Positions 11,601 to 24,106 of a stretch of DNA of 60,000 bases are shown piece by piece. A program made the position numbers and the translations under genes. A model generated the notes under the pieces. That model ran no database searches and was not told the DNA's origin. It saw only the letters and a list, made by a program, of their open reading frames with translations. The DNA is from Apostichopus japonicus (Eukaryota; Echinodermata; Holothuroidea; Aspidochirotida; Stichopodidae), in NCBI RefSeq assembly GCF_037975245.1, contig NC_092570.1, forward strand, positions 5,151,001-5,211,000, in the 5' to 3' direction. Position 1 is the first letter of the stretch, and each line of letters starts with the position of its first letter.

Positions 11601-13200
11601 AAGCGATACTTTACTAACGAATGGAACAGAATGCCGACCAACGAACAGTATATATAGTTAAGTAAAATACTTCAAAGTAAGTTTATCCTCAAGCGAAATA
11701 CAGGCCTATGTATTGTTTGGAAATTATTTATATCAAATAGAAAAAAAAATGGCCACCATTTTCCATTTCTTTAATTGAAACTGTTGATAATCTAGTTAAA
11801 GGTTATTACTTACCAAATAATACAGTCTTGTCATACCGTCTTGTCATTTGAGTGGTCAATCCAGTTTCATAGATAGGCAATATATACGTTAGAGAACACA
11901 ACGAAACCAGCAGAGCAGCACAAAGTTGGTTTTGAAATGGAAATATTTGCGATCGAATACAAAAAAGTATTCAAACAAAGTAAGACACTGATAAACAAAA
12001 CAAAGGTCAATTTAAAGTTGAAAGTGGCTTGAAGTTGACGTATGTAGGTACCTATAGGCCTATATGCTTTCACATGAAGCCTATACTATACGAACTTGTT
12101 GAATACCAAATAGTACACGTCACGAACCACTTGTGCAGCGATATAGTTTTTCTATAATTTAGTATATAACTAGTATAACTAGTATACGGTGAATGGTTTG
12201 TATAAGTTTTTAATCCCCCGGATGAGTTACCACTTTATAATGCAGCCCACAACCTATGGATTTTGCCTCCGCGGTAATAAGAGTGGTCTATAGATCAGTA
12301 TGGATTTAAGATAGCGTAAAGATTGAAGGTGACATAGCAAGCTGCAGTGAGAATATATACGCAAAGCTCAAAATTAATACATTTTTCTTCTTCTTCTTTT
12401 TGTAAGTATACGACTAAAATAACAGCGTATCACGCTAGCTTTGAGAGCAACTATATTTACATATATACAAATATCTCACGCTTGCCTGATACGCAATCCT
12501 ATATGGAGTGCATTGTCCTGTATCAAAGGAAGGAGAACTTGAATTCTTTCTAAATGTGAATTCTTTCTAAATGTACGATTCATCCCTGACTATAGCCGAG
12601 GAAGCACTCTAACTACTGTGGGGGTGTTCTATGTTAGTATACACTTTGTATACATTGATTCATTAACAACAACAAAGTTTGATTATATCGACCACGCAGT
12701 TAAAACAAATTTATGACAGGAAATATTGGTAACGACTCGAGACATTAATATGTTGACGGGCGATCTGACAATCAGATTGTTCTAGACAAATTAACAGAAA
12801 GCTAGAAATTAAGGTAATTGGTAAGAGTGGAACGGTAACCATAACAATAGGTCTGCAGTAGAACTACAGACAAATAAACGCGAACGTTTGTGAATTAACG
12901 ATTAGTTAATTAGATGAGTAGTGCTTCTGCACTGAGCAGGACTATACCCTCATTAAAGATGACAATAATAAAAAATAATAAAAAAATATAAAAAAGTGAT
13001 CGAAGTTGAAATTTAATAAGAGATACAGAGAAAGCGTGTGAAACAATTCATCAGACTGATACAGCAACTAAAATTCGTAGTTCGTTCTGTTGTGGAGAAA
13101 TAGAAGATCACGCCACTGTAGTTCTTATAAAACTTATATTCATTCATACTTAGTAAAGATTCCTAAATCCTATTGGTCCATTCAGGTCAGCTGACCGTGG
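8661..13200. other. No gene recognised
   Basis: AT-rich non-coding sequence. It includes a TA/TG-rich array at about 11115-11190, C-runs near 10349 and 10362, and scattered short frames without domains. The longest frame (10037-10492) has a composition typical of chance and no recognisable motif. Confidence 0.55.
11115..11190. repeat. TA/TG microsatellite
   Basis: Alternating TA with interspersed TG dinucleotides, then a TGTG run. Overlapping Tyr/Ile-rich frames on both strands are artefacts. Confidence 0.9.
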
Positions 13201-13222
13201 TTAATCCTGTGAGTAACGCACG
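13201..13222 (+). repeat. Extra copy of an inverted-repeat arm
   Basis: Twenty-two bases (beginning TTAATCCTGTGAGTAACGC) are the same as part of the right arm of the hairpin at 13328-13493, in the same orientation, about 250 bp upstream of it. Confidence 0.8.
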
Positions 13223-13327
13223 GTAAAATTACGGGGCATCACTCTAATAAATCTTTGGTTATATGTAACCAAAAATGTTTTGTTTTATGATTTTCCCCCA
13301 CACAAATGGTATAGTGCATGAATGAAC

Positions 13328-13493
13328 GGGGTTAATCAACGGTCTAGCGTGCGTTACTCACATGATTAATGCACTCCGGGTGTTGATGCTATCGCTGGAT
13401 GCACTCGGGCTCCGCCCTTGTACATCGCTTGCATTATCCCCCGATCGTGCATTAATCCTGTGAGTAACGCACGCTAGACCGTTGATTAACCCC
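13328..13493. repeat. Inverted repeat with 46-bp arms (foldback element)
   Basis: The left arm 13328-13373 (starts GGGGTTAATCAACGG) is the reverse complement of the right arm 13448-13493, with a single mismatch near the inner end. The loop (13374-13447) is more GC-rich than the surroundings and contains GCACTCGGGCTCCGCCC. No coding capacity. It could be a foldback or MITE-like element; I see no unambiguous target duplication. Confidence 0.85.
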
Positions 13494-16400
13494 TTAAAAT
13501 AGCATATCAATTAAACCAGTGCTGACGTTATACTGCGGGAGAAAAACTCACCAGTCTATTGCATCTTGTATCTTGGCTGTTACAGCGGTGCAAAAAGATG
13601 TGAGCCAAAATATAGTAACCAAACTAATATAAGGATAATGGTGAACGTCTAGGATACAGTACACCGGTACGTCGCAGGAGCACTACTGCGAAGTTCGACA
13701 ACAACAAAATAAAAACTACGTTTAAAATAAATTTCAAACTTATAAATTTTTGTGTTGCCAAGCGAATAAGAGATGCACTTTGGCTATTAACTATATCCGT
13801 ACAAAAGCCTTGAAGGGGGAGGGTAATACGTGAGCCACTCATCTAAGCTGGTTTTCCCAACGGGCTTGTTCACTCTAACATGCACTGAAATTTTAACAAT
13901 CAAGTCCATTTATATTTCTCCTTCAGTGTCGGGTTGCTTGTTAAGGGGTGTGGTGAGGGTGAGGGGAGGGTGGAGTAGAGTCGGGAGGCACTGTCTTAAA
14001 GTTGATGAAAGAATGTCGTCGCCCAGACACTTTCCCTTAGCAAGACAACTTGAAAATACAAATCTATGTTTTGTTTAATGTTTTAACTCATTATTTATCA
14101 ATGTAACTGTACAAGGAATAACGAACTAAAGGTTGTATTCATATTTAACCTTTACTAGCATTGATTGAAACAATCATCAAACTCAACTCAAAAAGCTGCT
14201 CAAGGCCAGCTGGTTACAATTCCCATGTTTAACTTCTCTCGATAAATGAGTACTTACTCTTCAAATTAACAAAATACAACACCTCAAATAAGACTTGTAG
14301 TGGAACGAAATTTCAAAGAGAGCTGCTTAAATACAGTCTAGGTCTACTTTACATATAATAATCTGGGCTGAGACCCCTTATTCCGTGACAGTTCGGTGTG
14401 CAGTACCCGACGTTTCTCAAAGTGGTTTATCGGTTTACTTTGATCATTTCCTTTAATGCGGTAATACCGGCAGTCTTCCAAAACAAACCATGTATAGGCC
14501 TTTATATACTGAAGCAACAATATAGGTACATATATGTATTAATACCGTATAAGCCTCGTTGTGTTCTTTATTGAACAATCGTGTGTTAACTTGCCAGCAT
14601 ACAATCGTCTGTGCAAACCAGATGCGCTGTGACTATGGTGAGATGTACTTTAAAGTATATCACGCATATGTGATATGCATTAACAGTTACAAGGGTCATC
14701 ACACTTAGCAATAAAATTAGACGATCCATTTGACATATTGACTTAGTACAGTCAATGTGTCATTTTATATTTTATATCAATCTGTTAGCCAAAAGAAAGT
14801 TCACTCACTCAGTCGTTTTTCGCTGCCTTCCACTTCCAACGTGTAATTAAAGAAGGAAATACGTTTTGTTTTTGAAAGGATTTTTGCCCTTTTTTAAAGT
14901 TTGATATTTCTTGGCTTCAGTGGTTATAAATCGTGACAGAGAGGAAACCTCAATCTGCCAGGAATGTTCTGATTAAAAGTTATCGTTAAAACTTTCCCAT
15001 TAATACTGGATAGGCTTTATGCTAACATGTTGTTTTGGAGCTTTGACCACAATTTAGTAACATATTATTGAAATATACATATAATGCTGCGCGAATTAAG
15101 TAATAAATTTTATGGAGAAGTCCGATACCGTATAGCACAATAGCAAGCTGCAACTTCCATTTCCCCTCCCATCCTCTACGAAAAATATTAGGCTACCCCA
15201 AACATCTTCATAAATTCCAACTCGAGCCTAGAACATATACGCTCTTGCACTTTTCCCTTGACTTCCTTTCAAATGATAAATGAAGTGAGAAACAAAAATT
15301 GAGACCGGTTACCCACGCAGTGGCGTCGAGAGCCATGTTTGGCCCCTGGGGTTGATTATGTCCCCGGGACCCTATTTGAGATCTTCATTTTGCCTTTAGT
15401 TAGTTATGAAAACGAAAATACATTATCTTTCATCTCATATTTCCCTGTGCTCCCGAATTGACCCAAGTCCCCCCTAATTGACCCCAAGCTGTAGTCCCTT
15501 TATTAATCGGTGTATATATGATGTGTGTATAGAGACAGAAAGCGGCGAAAGCAAGATTTAAGCGCTTAACAAGTGGTTGCGCTTTTACTAAATACTGCAG
15601 TAGACAAAACATGTTTTCTTTTCTGACAGCGATGACCGACCCGGATCTAAATCATATGGAGCCGCTATTGTTTTTGGACTGGACTGATGCGGTTCTTGTA
15701 TCGCGTGCAGGTTTCACCGTTATATTAGTCTAATTGCACAGGGAGTAAGCGGCCTTCCTAACCGCATATAGGCCTCACAAGTGGAACAGATCTGTGAATT
15801 AATGAACAATGACCGCAAACTTGTAGACCATAGTATATATTATTAATAATAATAATAAACCGTCTGTCATCGGTCGTCACTTCCGGTACTGCCTGTACTA
15901 TATGTGAAAAGACGGAAAGATGTGAAAATTTTTATAGCCAGTCGCGTCATTTCCAAAACACACTTTGATTAATACAGAATATTACCGTGTTAGGTCAGGT
16001 CTGTCCTAGAATAATATACATTTGTTTTCTCACATGTTGATTATGTAACCACAAACATGGCTACCGGGGAATACCTAACTATGTAGGCATACATTTATGA
16101 AAATGCGTGAGTCGTTAGTTGTGTACATATGAGGTTTCTTGGGCCAGTCAATCCGGTGTTTCAGTCATTTGCTTTTCACTAATTGTTGATGGTATTTTCG
16201 GTCATTCGAAGTCAATCCACATGTGCACCCTCGCACTATGTAAAGGAAACTGAATGAGGTTACATGAACTTATGTATGGGACATTCTCTAATTTTAGGTA
16301 AAAAGTACACAAGGATAAACAAACAAAAAACTTACAGTAGTTGTAAATGTTGTACGCTTTATACGTACTATAGCAGTAAATTTAATATTGTTTGTTGTTA

Positions 16401-16505
16401 ATATTATATGATTTAACCATAAAGAGAACCCAGCCTGGCTGGGATCATATATATCATACATCCTGGTAGACTTTGCACTCTGGTCGTCTCAGTTCCTTGT
16501 TTTAT
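13494..16505. other. No gene recognised
   Basis: AT-rich non-coding sequence with short AATAAT stretches (about 15840-15860). Near 15320 a CAGTGGCGTCGAGAGCC segment resembles the left end of the GGCGTAGG elements, but no partner end was found. Confidence 0.5.
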
Positions 16506-16550
16506 AATAGGTTCTTCAGTGTAACAGATGGTATACATATGGTACATATG

Positions 16551-16589
<39 letters not shown>

Positions 16590-16595
16590 TTAAAT

Positions 16596-16631
<36 letters not shown>

Positions 16632-16704
16632 GGTGGAGGCTGGAAGTTTTTTCACTGTTCTTGATTTTCCAACTCATTACGATTTTCATTTATATATATA
16701 TATG

Positions 16705-16743
<39 letters not shown>

Positions 16744-16810
16744 TTATGTATATATATTGTCAGTACAAATTGGAAACACGTGTACCATCTGTTACACTGA
16801 AGAACCTATT
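16506..16810. repeat. 305-bp element with perfect 28-bp inverted ends around TA arrays
   Basis: The sequence at 16506-16533 (starts AATAGGTTCTTCAGTG) is exactly the reverse complement of 16783-16810. Between the arms lie two long TA arrays (about 16553-16631 and 16693-16757) separated by about 60 bp of unique sequence containing GGAGGCTGGAAGTT. The whole can fold into a long hairpin. It could be a MITE with TA-rich interior. No clear target duplication is seen. Confidence 0.88.
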
Positions 16811-19800
16811 GTGCGCATGCTCCGCTACCGTTGCCAACCTTCGACACATTTGCCTCCATCATATATACTGTTCCTTTTTATGATATGACAACCTTCTCAA
16901 TTATTTTGATTTCAAACAGTCGAGAGAATCTATCAGCATGGTCAAAAGACTTTAAATATACTGACGTCATTTCCTTGCAAGGTTTCTATGATTTGGAGGT
17001 ATTTTGTCACTGTTATGTTTGGTTCAATGGAGTTGACGTATTCTTAAGGTCATTACTACCGTTCCTCAAATTTTATTATGTTGACATTGCCATATAATAT
17101 TCTCTTAATCCTCGAGGTTGAAACAATAGACATTATTTCCAGATGTGACAGAAGAATGAAAGTAGACAATTTACACTCTCATTCTATACAGCACGGCGCT
17201 GTATGTCATATAATACAGTATAATAGTGCAGGGCAATGGGGTAAAATAAATTGGTATAAATTCGGAATATTGATGACCAATTTTGATCTGTCTAGCATAT
17301 TTTGCTGCATTTAACGATGACCGTAAAGCTATAATACTATTCTGCGTTTCCTTCTCGTACATGCATACAGTAGGCGTAGCGATATGCGGTTCGGGCGGCC
17401 TAGGGCCCCCATTGTTCGGGGGACCCCTGTACGGAATCATTTCGACATTTGAGTCACAACTGCTACCCAAGGAAGATAGCTAGACAGAGCTTTATGTCTG
17501 AGTTTTTTTTTGTTTTTTTTTTGGGGGGGGGGGGGTTGACATCTACGATTTGTGTAAAGTGCAACTTAGAGGAAGTTACAGTGAAGGGGACTGGTTACCA
17601 TTCTTGAACGGAGGCCCTACGCCACTCAGGCTGTCCGTCGATACTGTAACCTGGTCGATTAAAAATATCGTCCTTCGCGTCGAAGTTTATTATTTTAATA
17701 CATTTTCATTAAAAGGGCGGGAACAAGTATATACCGTATAATGCTATAGAGAAAGACAATTAGCTTTACTGTGTTTTTCAGTTATAGATAACATCATTGT
17801 AAGCGTACCTGTAAACAATTGGTGGTAACAGGCGGTAATACATTTATACAGATGGTGATGGGGTCGAATGATTCTTTTGTTTTTGTTTAACAACATTGGT
17901 GTATTACCCTTAAAGTGACAGGGGTTTTGTCGTCAAAATAGTACGTTGACCTCCCCTTGTCATATGCAGCCTCATTAAAATATCACTATCTCTAGATGTT
18001 ATTAAAAGTGCTGACAGATATCTTTCAATACCTCAAATAAATGTAACTTTTCATTTTGCTCAAAGGAATGTCTAATGTCGTGATAACTGCACATTGTGAC
18101 ATATAGCTCGACAACAAAACCTTGAAGTTATGTGATATGAAATTTCATATACAATTATAAAGAATATTCAGATTTTGGGGGATAGAGTTTCAAATGCGAC
18201 TTCAGTCTCACTGTGTGGTAAGAAGCCGGAAGATTAGAAATTCCAGCAGTCACCCCTTCAGAGTCCTTAACCCCCCCCCCCCCCAAACCCGAGCCACCCA
18301 CCCTCACCCCGCACTTAAAACAGCTTTGGAATGTCGTCGTCGTTATAATCTGTACGTGACTGTGAAGGGAGAAGAGATTTCATTTTGTATTAGTGTTCCT
18401 AATTTTAAATGACAATTTTTACAAATTAAATAAGTAACTTTAATGGTGTTTTCAACACACGTTCAATGCACGCGGAAAAGATCGAAAAGTTACCCAAATG
18501 ATTATACATTTGCATAACAATAAGCTGAGATAAAATATAATAAAACCCGAAATAGAGCTATAGATATTTTTTCGAAATTAGAAAACAGAATTCACCAGAA
18601 GATACGTGATGCGAACGCAACTATACATAACATTCATTGTCTAGCTATAATGGTTACATGGTTATCTGATAACAAATTATTTCCTGAAGCTATCAAAAGT
18701 TTCGAGCTATCATATTCTAGATCATCGCCCTCTTCCTAGTTCTATGTTAACATTCAAAGGTATAAGCTTATAAATACTTGCGGATGAAATAAAATTTAGG
18801 AAAGGAAAACAAGAATGGAAAAACTTTCTCAATCTTTGAATAGTGGAGCTAAGAATACCGAAGACTTTCAAACTGGTGGCGTCCTACCGGTTTGTTCTTT
18901 TAAAAAAAAAACTGCTGCATTTTGAGATGTTAAACTTAATGCCAGTGTGACCCAGCTATGATATTCAGCATAGATGGATATCGCTCAATATAACTAAGAA
19001 ATCGGTGTGGATTAAACCCTTTTGGCTGCATCTAATTACAAAATCATACACATAACAGAACATAATTTGGCGCACTGTCAAAAATGGAAACTTTTATGTT
19101 TTCTTTTCGATTATTTCTTTTTTAGGTTTTGTTCACTAATTTCACTGTTCATTGATACTGCAGCTTTCTTGATAGCTTAAAGGGAGTGAAGACTCGCGCA
19201 CAAAGAAACATCTGATGACCTGATGACCTAGTTTCGAATGAGGTGTAACAGCAGTGTTAGACACCACCATCGATCCCAGAAAATACACACATACAGCTTG
19301 CTACCGTCGGTAATTAGACACTAGTGTACAGTCAATACATGCAGCTACGGTCAGTACCCACAACACAGTGTACATATAGCAGCGATGGACATCTCAGGTC
19401 CAGATAAAAGATAACAAGGTATCACGTTTCATTACTGTCTGCATTTTGTAGCGACAAGAAGAAAACTTCACTTGCAAGCAACGGAAAGTTAACTTTTTCA
19501 GAGGGCGGCACGCGCTTTGGGGCGAGTCTTCAATGCATTTAAAGTAACCGAATATGTATGATGGTTCCGTATGTTATATCTGTTCATGACTTGCCGAGTA
19601 TTGTACTATATGATTGTATACAAATTCAACGCCTCAAGCGCTATTCTGGATTTTTTTCCACCAGTTTTTATGTATTCACGTAAATCCAAATTACTTTGAT
19701 ATCTTTTCTCAATCTTGGAACTGATTCCTCACGATCTGACTTGACAAGAAGGGTGAGGGGTAGCCAGGGGTTACATAAATGTTGGTGTCCCCGGAAAATA

Positions 19801-20766
19801 TGAAAGGGCTTGAAAAATATTGGATATATTAATTAATTGGGGCCCGGTGACCAAATTTGACCCCCCGAGTACCTCCCCTCACCCGACAGCAAACATTCCG
19901 TTCTTTCCTTTCCTTCATTAAAAGTGATTTCGAGATAAAGATAAGGTCCTCCTTCGATCAGGCTACATGTAGGCCTATGATAGATCTAAACCTTTAGTTT
20001 ACGGCAAGATAAGAATACATCACCCCCATTAACCTTTTTAACAATAAACACAATGAAACGAAAATAATCCAAACTGATGCAATAGCCTTGAACAAGAAAC
20101 AACCCTCCCCCCACGCCCCCACCCCACCCCACCCTTCAAACAAAAAGGAAAGAAAAACAATCATTGATTATGTGAGTAAACGATAAGTTGTGTGGATAAC
20201 ACTGCATGGAATGTGACAAGATTATTCCAGAGGGGAGATACATTAGTAATAAAGGCACACGTTAGTACATCACGCAAGACTGCGGTTTTGGAAGCAATGA
20301 CATCAAAAAAATGAGCAATTAACTGCAGAAGACAGATTGAATTAAAGTTGTCGTCGATAATTACCTGCCTTCCACGTAACAACGTAATCAAATTTGAAAG
20401 TAGTTATAAATCACAAACTAGAGGTATGCTAGGATGAAAAAGAGTTTAACCTGTTACAGGAGCGCCGGTAGACACAATGTTAACACGCAGCGACAAGGTT
20501 TACAACCTATATACAACCCTATTCCTATGGGGTGGAGGGGGTGGGGGAAGCAATGAGAATGAGAAAAAAGTAATGTTTAAATATTAAGTTCAACGCACTC
20601 TGATGTCAGTATGTAGAAAGGTCTGTGCACTGTACTGCGGTTATATCATGCTTGACTTTATCAATTCATTAGGCGAGGGATTTGACACTCTCAATTTAAT
20701 AATTACAAGTGAACATTAAATTATAATATTCTATTTCATAATGATTTGCGGTATATGTGTTTTCGG
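16811..20766. other. No gene recognised
   Basis: Non-coding, with a T-run/G-run at about 17507-17535, a C-run near 18272 and a C-rich stretch near 20103-20135. A GGCGTAGCG/GGGCGGCC segment near 17372 resembles a degraded end of the GGCGTAGG element family. Confidence 0.5.
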
Positions 20767-20798
20767 TCGTTCGCTCGTTCGTTCGTTCGTTCGTTCGT
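20767..20798. repeat. (TTCG)n microsatellite
   Basis: A short tandem of TTCG units with one CTCG variant. Confidence 0.9.
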
Positions 20799-20940
20799 AA
20801 ACCTTGTGAAAGGATTTAGACTAATTTGCCACAATGAATACCAGGTGTGCAACGGTTATGCCACTAGAACAAACTGGAGTCAATGATATGGAAAGAGAAA
20901 AGAGCTATTACTTGAATCAGAGTTGAAATTCCATCATGCA

Positions 20941-21075
20941 CTTTTTTTTGAAGAAAAGCTACCCAAGAACGAACCTGGACTCGAAAACGATTTAACCGAT
21001 CCACTCTCAACCCCAGTCCTCTTGCATTGAGACTGACCGTCAAACTGTGTGTCACGAGTCCCTTTCAAGGGAATA
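20941..21075 (-). mobile_element. Third copy (C) of the U2-linked repeat, head missing
   Basis: On the minus strand it shares the body and tail of the two copies at 3 kb in the same order: CCCTT..AAGGG hairpin, CAGTCTCAATGCAAG, GGACTGGGG, GAGTGGATCGGTT, TCCAGGTTCGTTCTTGGG, and a CTTTTCTT tail. The U2-derived head is absent. Loss of the 5' end is typical of reverse-transcribed short elements truncated on insertion. Divergence from the other copies is substantial, implying age. Confidence 0.65.
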
Positions 21076-23483
21076 AAGACTCTTTTTTAAAAACATCACT
21101 GATTAAGTAGTAAAATTGTAAAAACATGTTATGATGTTTCAAATGAACTTCTTTAAAACTTGCTGTAGGCCTTCTTAGAACGGAGAAGAGAGAGAGTATT
21201 GGCCCATCTTAGGTCCGTGTGAGCTGCAAGTGGTGGGGTGGATGAGGGGGGGGGCGTTTCGTTCCTAGCAGGAACTTCTACAACATGAGGCGTACCGTTC
21301 GCCTGCCAGGATCGAAACACGGTCAATTCATATGTAACTGTTTAAACTAACCTGAATTTGTAGAACCATGAGCTTTTATGGAAGGGTCAGAGGCAAGTAA
21401 AGGAATTATTAAGGAATGGTGCGGTCCTGGGAGCATTGATCCCTTAAATGGTACAGTCGGAGTATTTATATTTTTAATCCAGTTGGTGAAGAGCTAGAGA
21501 CCATTCCTCGTGTTTTCAACCTCTTTTCTTAAACCTCACATAAAACTTGAAATTGTACAGCTTATCATTATTAGCTCTATCTTACGTTTAGACCTAATGT
21601 TATATGCATATTCCAAGTATGTTTCAGAATGCACAATTTGAAGTCTAACTTGACTTCAATTTATTTCTGTGTGAGGACACCCAAGACCCCCTTCATCCCC
21701 CCCCCCCAGATAAATTACCCATGGCATGGCCGCACCCTCTCATTGTTCTTAAATCCTGGATCAATCCCTTGATTGCGATTATAGTTTGATATTAGATTGT
21801 GTAAGATTGTTTACCAAACGCAACGAGCCGTCGCCTGCAGGGGATACTAATTGAATAGAGGAATACGGTTTACTATACATTTGTAAGGACGAATTGCCGG
21901 TCCGTACAATCGATGTAAGTTAAAAATTATCATTAATATAGTATACCAAATAGATACAATAACAACCATATTTCTTATACTTATACAATTACCTCACTTG
22001 AATAAGGAAAAGCTCAAATTGTCTACTCAACAGTTAGGTCTATTGTAGTTCTTTGTATGTTTGTAACAATGCGAATGCATCGAACAGACGTAAGAATATT
22101 CCTTTCTATCTGGAATACAAAAAAAAGATGGCATACCTGAATTCACTAATGCGTGCTTCTTTAACGAGACATTCTTCATCAGATTCCCTCCCTTCACTCT
22201 CGGTATAAAATATCCTTAGTCTTGCGAGCAGGCTTTTCTCCTTGTACAGTTGTAATATAGGCCTACACGTATATGATCTGTTATTCCATGAATGCACCCA
22301 AAAACTGTTTTACAAATCACTGATACGCTTGCAACATCTACTGTACCGTCGGGCTTGGAATTCCGAACACATATTCAGAGGTTCACAATTGTTGCGTAGC
22401 GACCGTGCTTACGTTGTTCCAAATTAAGTAATTATAGCCTGTGATGTGAATATTTTACGTGAACATTTTACATTTCTCATTCAACTTGATATAGGTTATT
22501 AACCCTTTTACCATATACATACCAAATAGTATCATGCATGACCGTATTCCAACTGGCCGATTAGCTTCAAGAAATTAACCATCAATACTGTAAAGTGTGG
22601 TCTTAGTCTACACTATATATACAACCCCACGTCGGACCTGAAACTGTGTCGAATGCCATTGCCAATCAAAACATTAGTCGGTCTTATACTCATAAATGAG
22701 ATATCGGTTCTTCTATGCACTTGTGTTAGGTTAATTGTCGAATTTTGGTTTGTTAATACCAATATGGTCTCATCAGTTAATAGAGCCATAGCACTCACGT
22801 CAAGTAGAAAGTTCAATGGTATGGAGAGCCTGTTTGTTGATTGAACCCTGGACAACTTGATACGGTGCCCAAAGTGACATGTTTACCTATTTACGAGGAC
22901 ATGACAAAACTATAACCTCGTACTGCGAGTCAAGGATGGTCGTACGCTGTATAGGTCAATTGATATTGTAAAAGTAACTATAGTGTTGCTGGTACACACT
23001 GGTTAGTTTATTACGTTAAATATATAATCATACCAACTTTGGTTTATAACTGACCACTACAGAGTGTTGGAAATTAAGTCTTTGTTTGTAAGAAATACTT
23101 GTATGTGAAGTTTCATCAATGATAACGTGCATTAAATTTCACAGACGAGGAATTAATCAACTGAATGAAAAGGGTGCAGTAGACAGCGGTAGTCGAAAAC
23201 CATTCCCCACCTCAACTCACCCACCCTCACTCCCCTACATCTGAGAGCGATCGTTTTGCCTGGAGTTTTTATCTATCGATTTTGATATCGATTTGAAATG
23301 GATATACTTTCAAGTAATAATGATAATCAGCAGTTATTTTTACGAATCTTGGGAGAAACCCGCAAGGGCTTATGTATTACAACTTAGGCGTCGGGTGGCT
23401 TCCAATTCAACATTTTAACTCAAATTTGGAATCTTTTCAATTTAGAAAGTCATTTCAGATGGGAAAACCGTAAATTGATCATG
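21076..23483. other. No certain gene
   Basis: AT-rich non-coding sequence with C-runs near 21698 and 21248 (G-run on plus). It contains one weak exon candidate listed separately. Confidence 0.45.
22137..22262 (-). CDS. Weak candidate exon of unknown gene
   Basis: A minus-strand frame without stops is bounded by a possible acceptor (TGTAG) and a good donor (TTCAG then GTATGC). It encodes a polar segment including LYKEKSLLARLRIFYTE, then SEGRESDEECLVKEA. The composition looks protein-like, but there is no recognised family, and no neighbouring exon on the same strand was found. It could equally be a chance open stretch. Confidence 0.2.
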
Positions 23484-23585
23484 GATGGTAAAACCCACCA
23501 TAGCGGCCGGAAATCGAACCCAACCCAAATTGCTAAGCCCCATTGCTTCAAATGTCACTGCCTTTATCCACTCGGCCACAGCATC
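23484..23585 (-). mobile_element. tRNA-Ser-like SINE head
   Basis: Reading the minus strand from 23585, an A box (TGGCCGAGTGG, 23568-23578) and a B box (GGTTCGATTTC, 23510-23520) lie at the distance expected for a class II tRNA with a long variable arm. The anticodon loop region resembles tRNA-Ser (TTTGAAG). The anticodon and acceptor stems do not pair, so it is not a functional tRNA. The most likely identity is the RNA polymerase III promoter head of a SINE or an old tRNA pseudogene. It abuts a TA array on its upstream side. Confidence 0.7.
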
Positions 23586-23593
23586 TATAATAG

Positions 23594-23654
<61 letters not shown>
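23594..23654. repeat. (TA)n microsatellite
   Basis: An almost pure TA array immediately upstream of the tRNA-like head (on its strand). Confidence 0.95.
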
Positions 23655-23659
<5 letters not shown>

Positions 23660-23724
23660 TGTGAAAGAATTAGCAGTGATATAAGTGAAAATCTCTTTAA
23701 CGAGAGATAGACATCATCAAGGTA

Positions 23725-24098
23725 CAGTGGCGTAGGAAGGTACTTTTGAGTGGGGGGGGGCTGAAGACTGATGGCCGGCCTGGGGGAGGGGTCTAAGGGG
23801 AGGGGGTCTCCCCCTCCCGTTTGGATTTTTTTTGCATTTTCAGGTGGCCTCAGATGCAATTTGGTGCAATATAGCACACTTCAACACCCACTCCATTTTG
23901 TAAATAATTTTGAATTTTCACCTGGCCTTAGATGCAATTTGGTGCTCCAAATGAGATTTTTTTTTCTCATTTGGAAATGAAAAAAGGGTTTTCTGACTTG
24001 CAAAGCGGGGGGGGGCGGAATGATACTTCCGCCCCACCATATTTTTCACTGAGGGGGCTGGCGCCCCCCCCCCCCAGCCCCCGGTTCCTACGCCCTTG
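23725..24098. mobile_element. 374-bp MITE with perfect 8-bp target duplication
   Basis: The left end CAGTGGCGTAGGAA and the inverted right end CAAGGGCGTAGGAA form imperfect terminal repeats. The octamer TCAAGGTA occurs directly on both sides (23717-23724 and 24099-24106). An 8-bp duplication and CA...TG ends fit the hAT superfamily. Both ends are followed by G-rich sequence (GGGGGGGGCTG), and internal halves contain related CCTGGCCT / GGTGGCCTCAGATGCAATTTGG segments. No transposase coding is present. Confidence 0.82.
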
Positions 24099-24106
24099 TC
24101 AAGGTA

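Noticed and set aside
15320-15490. CAGTGGCGTCGAGAGCC segment as the left end of a GGCGTAGG element
   Set aside because: Similar start, but no matching inverted right end or duplication was identified.
23484-23585. A functional tRNA-Ser gene
   Set aside because: The boxes are good but the acceptor and anticodon stems do not pair.
23548-23877. 109-residue minus-strand frame with a Tyr/Ile repeat
   Set aside because: Covers the TA array and the MITE left end; composition artefact.
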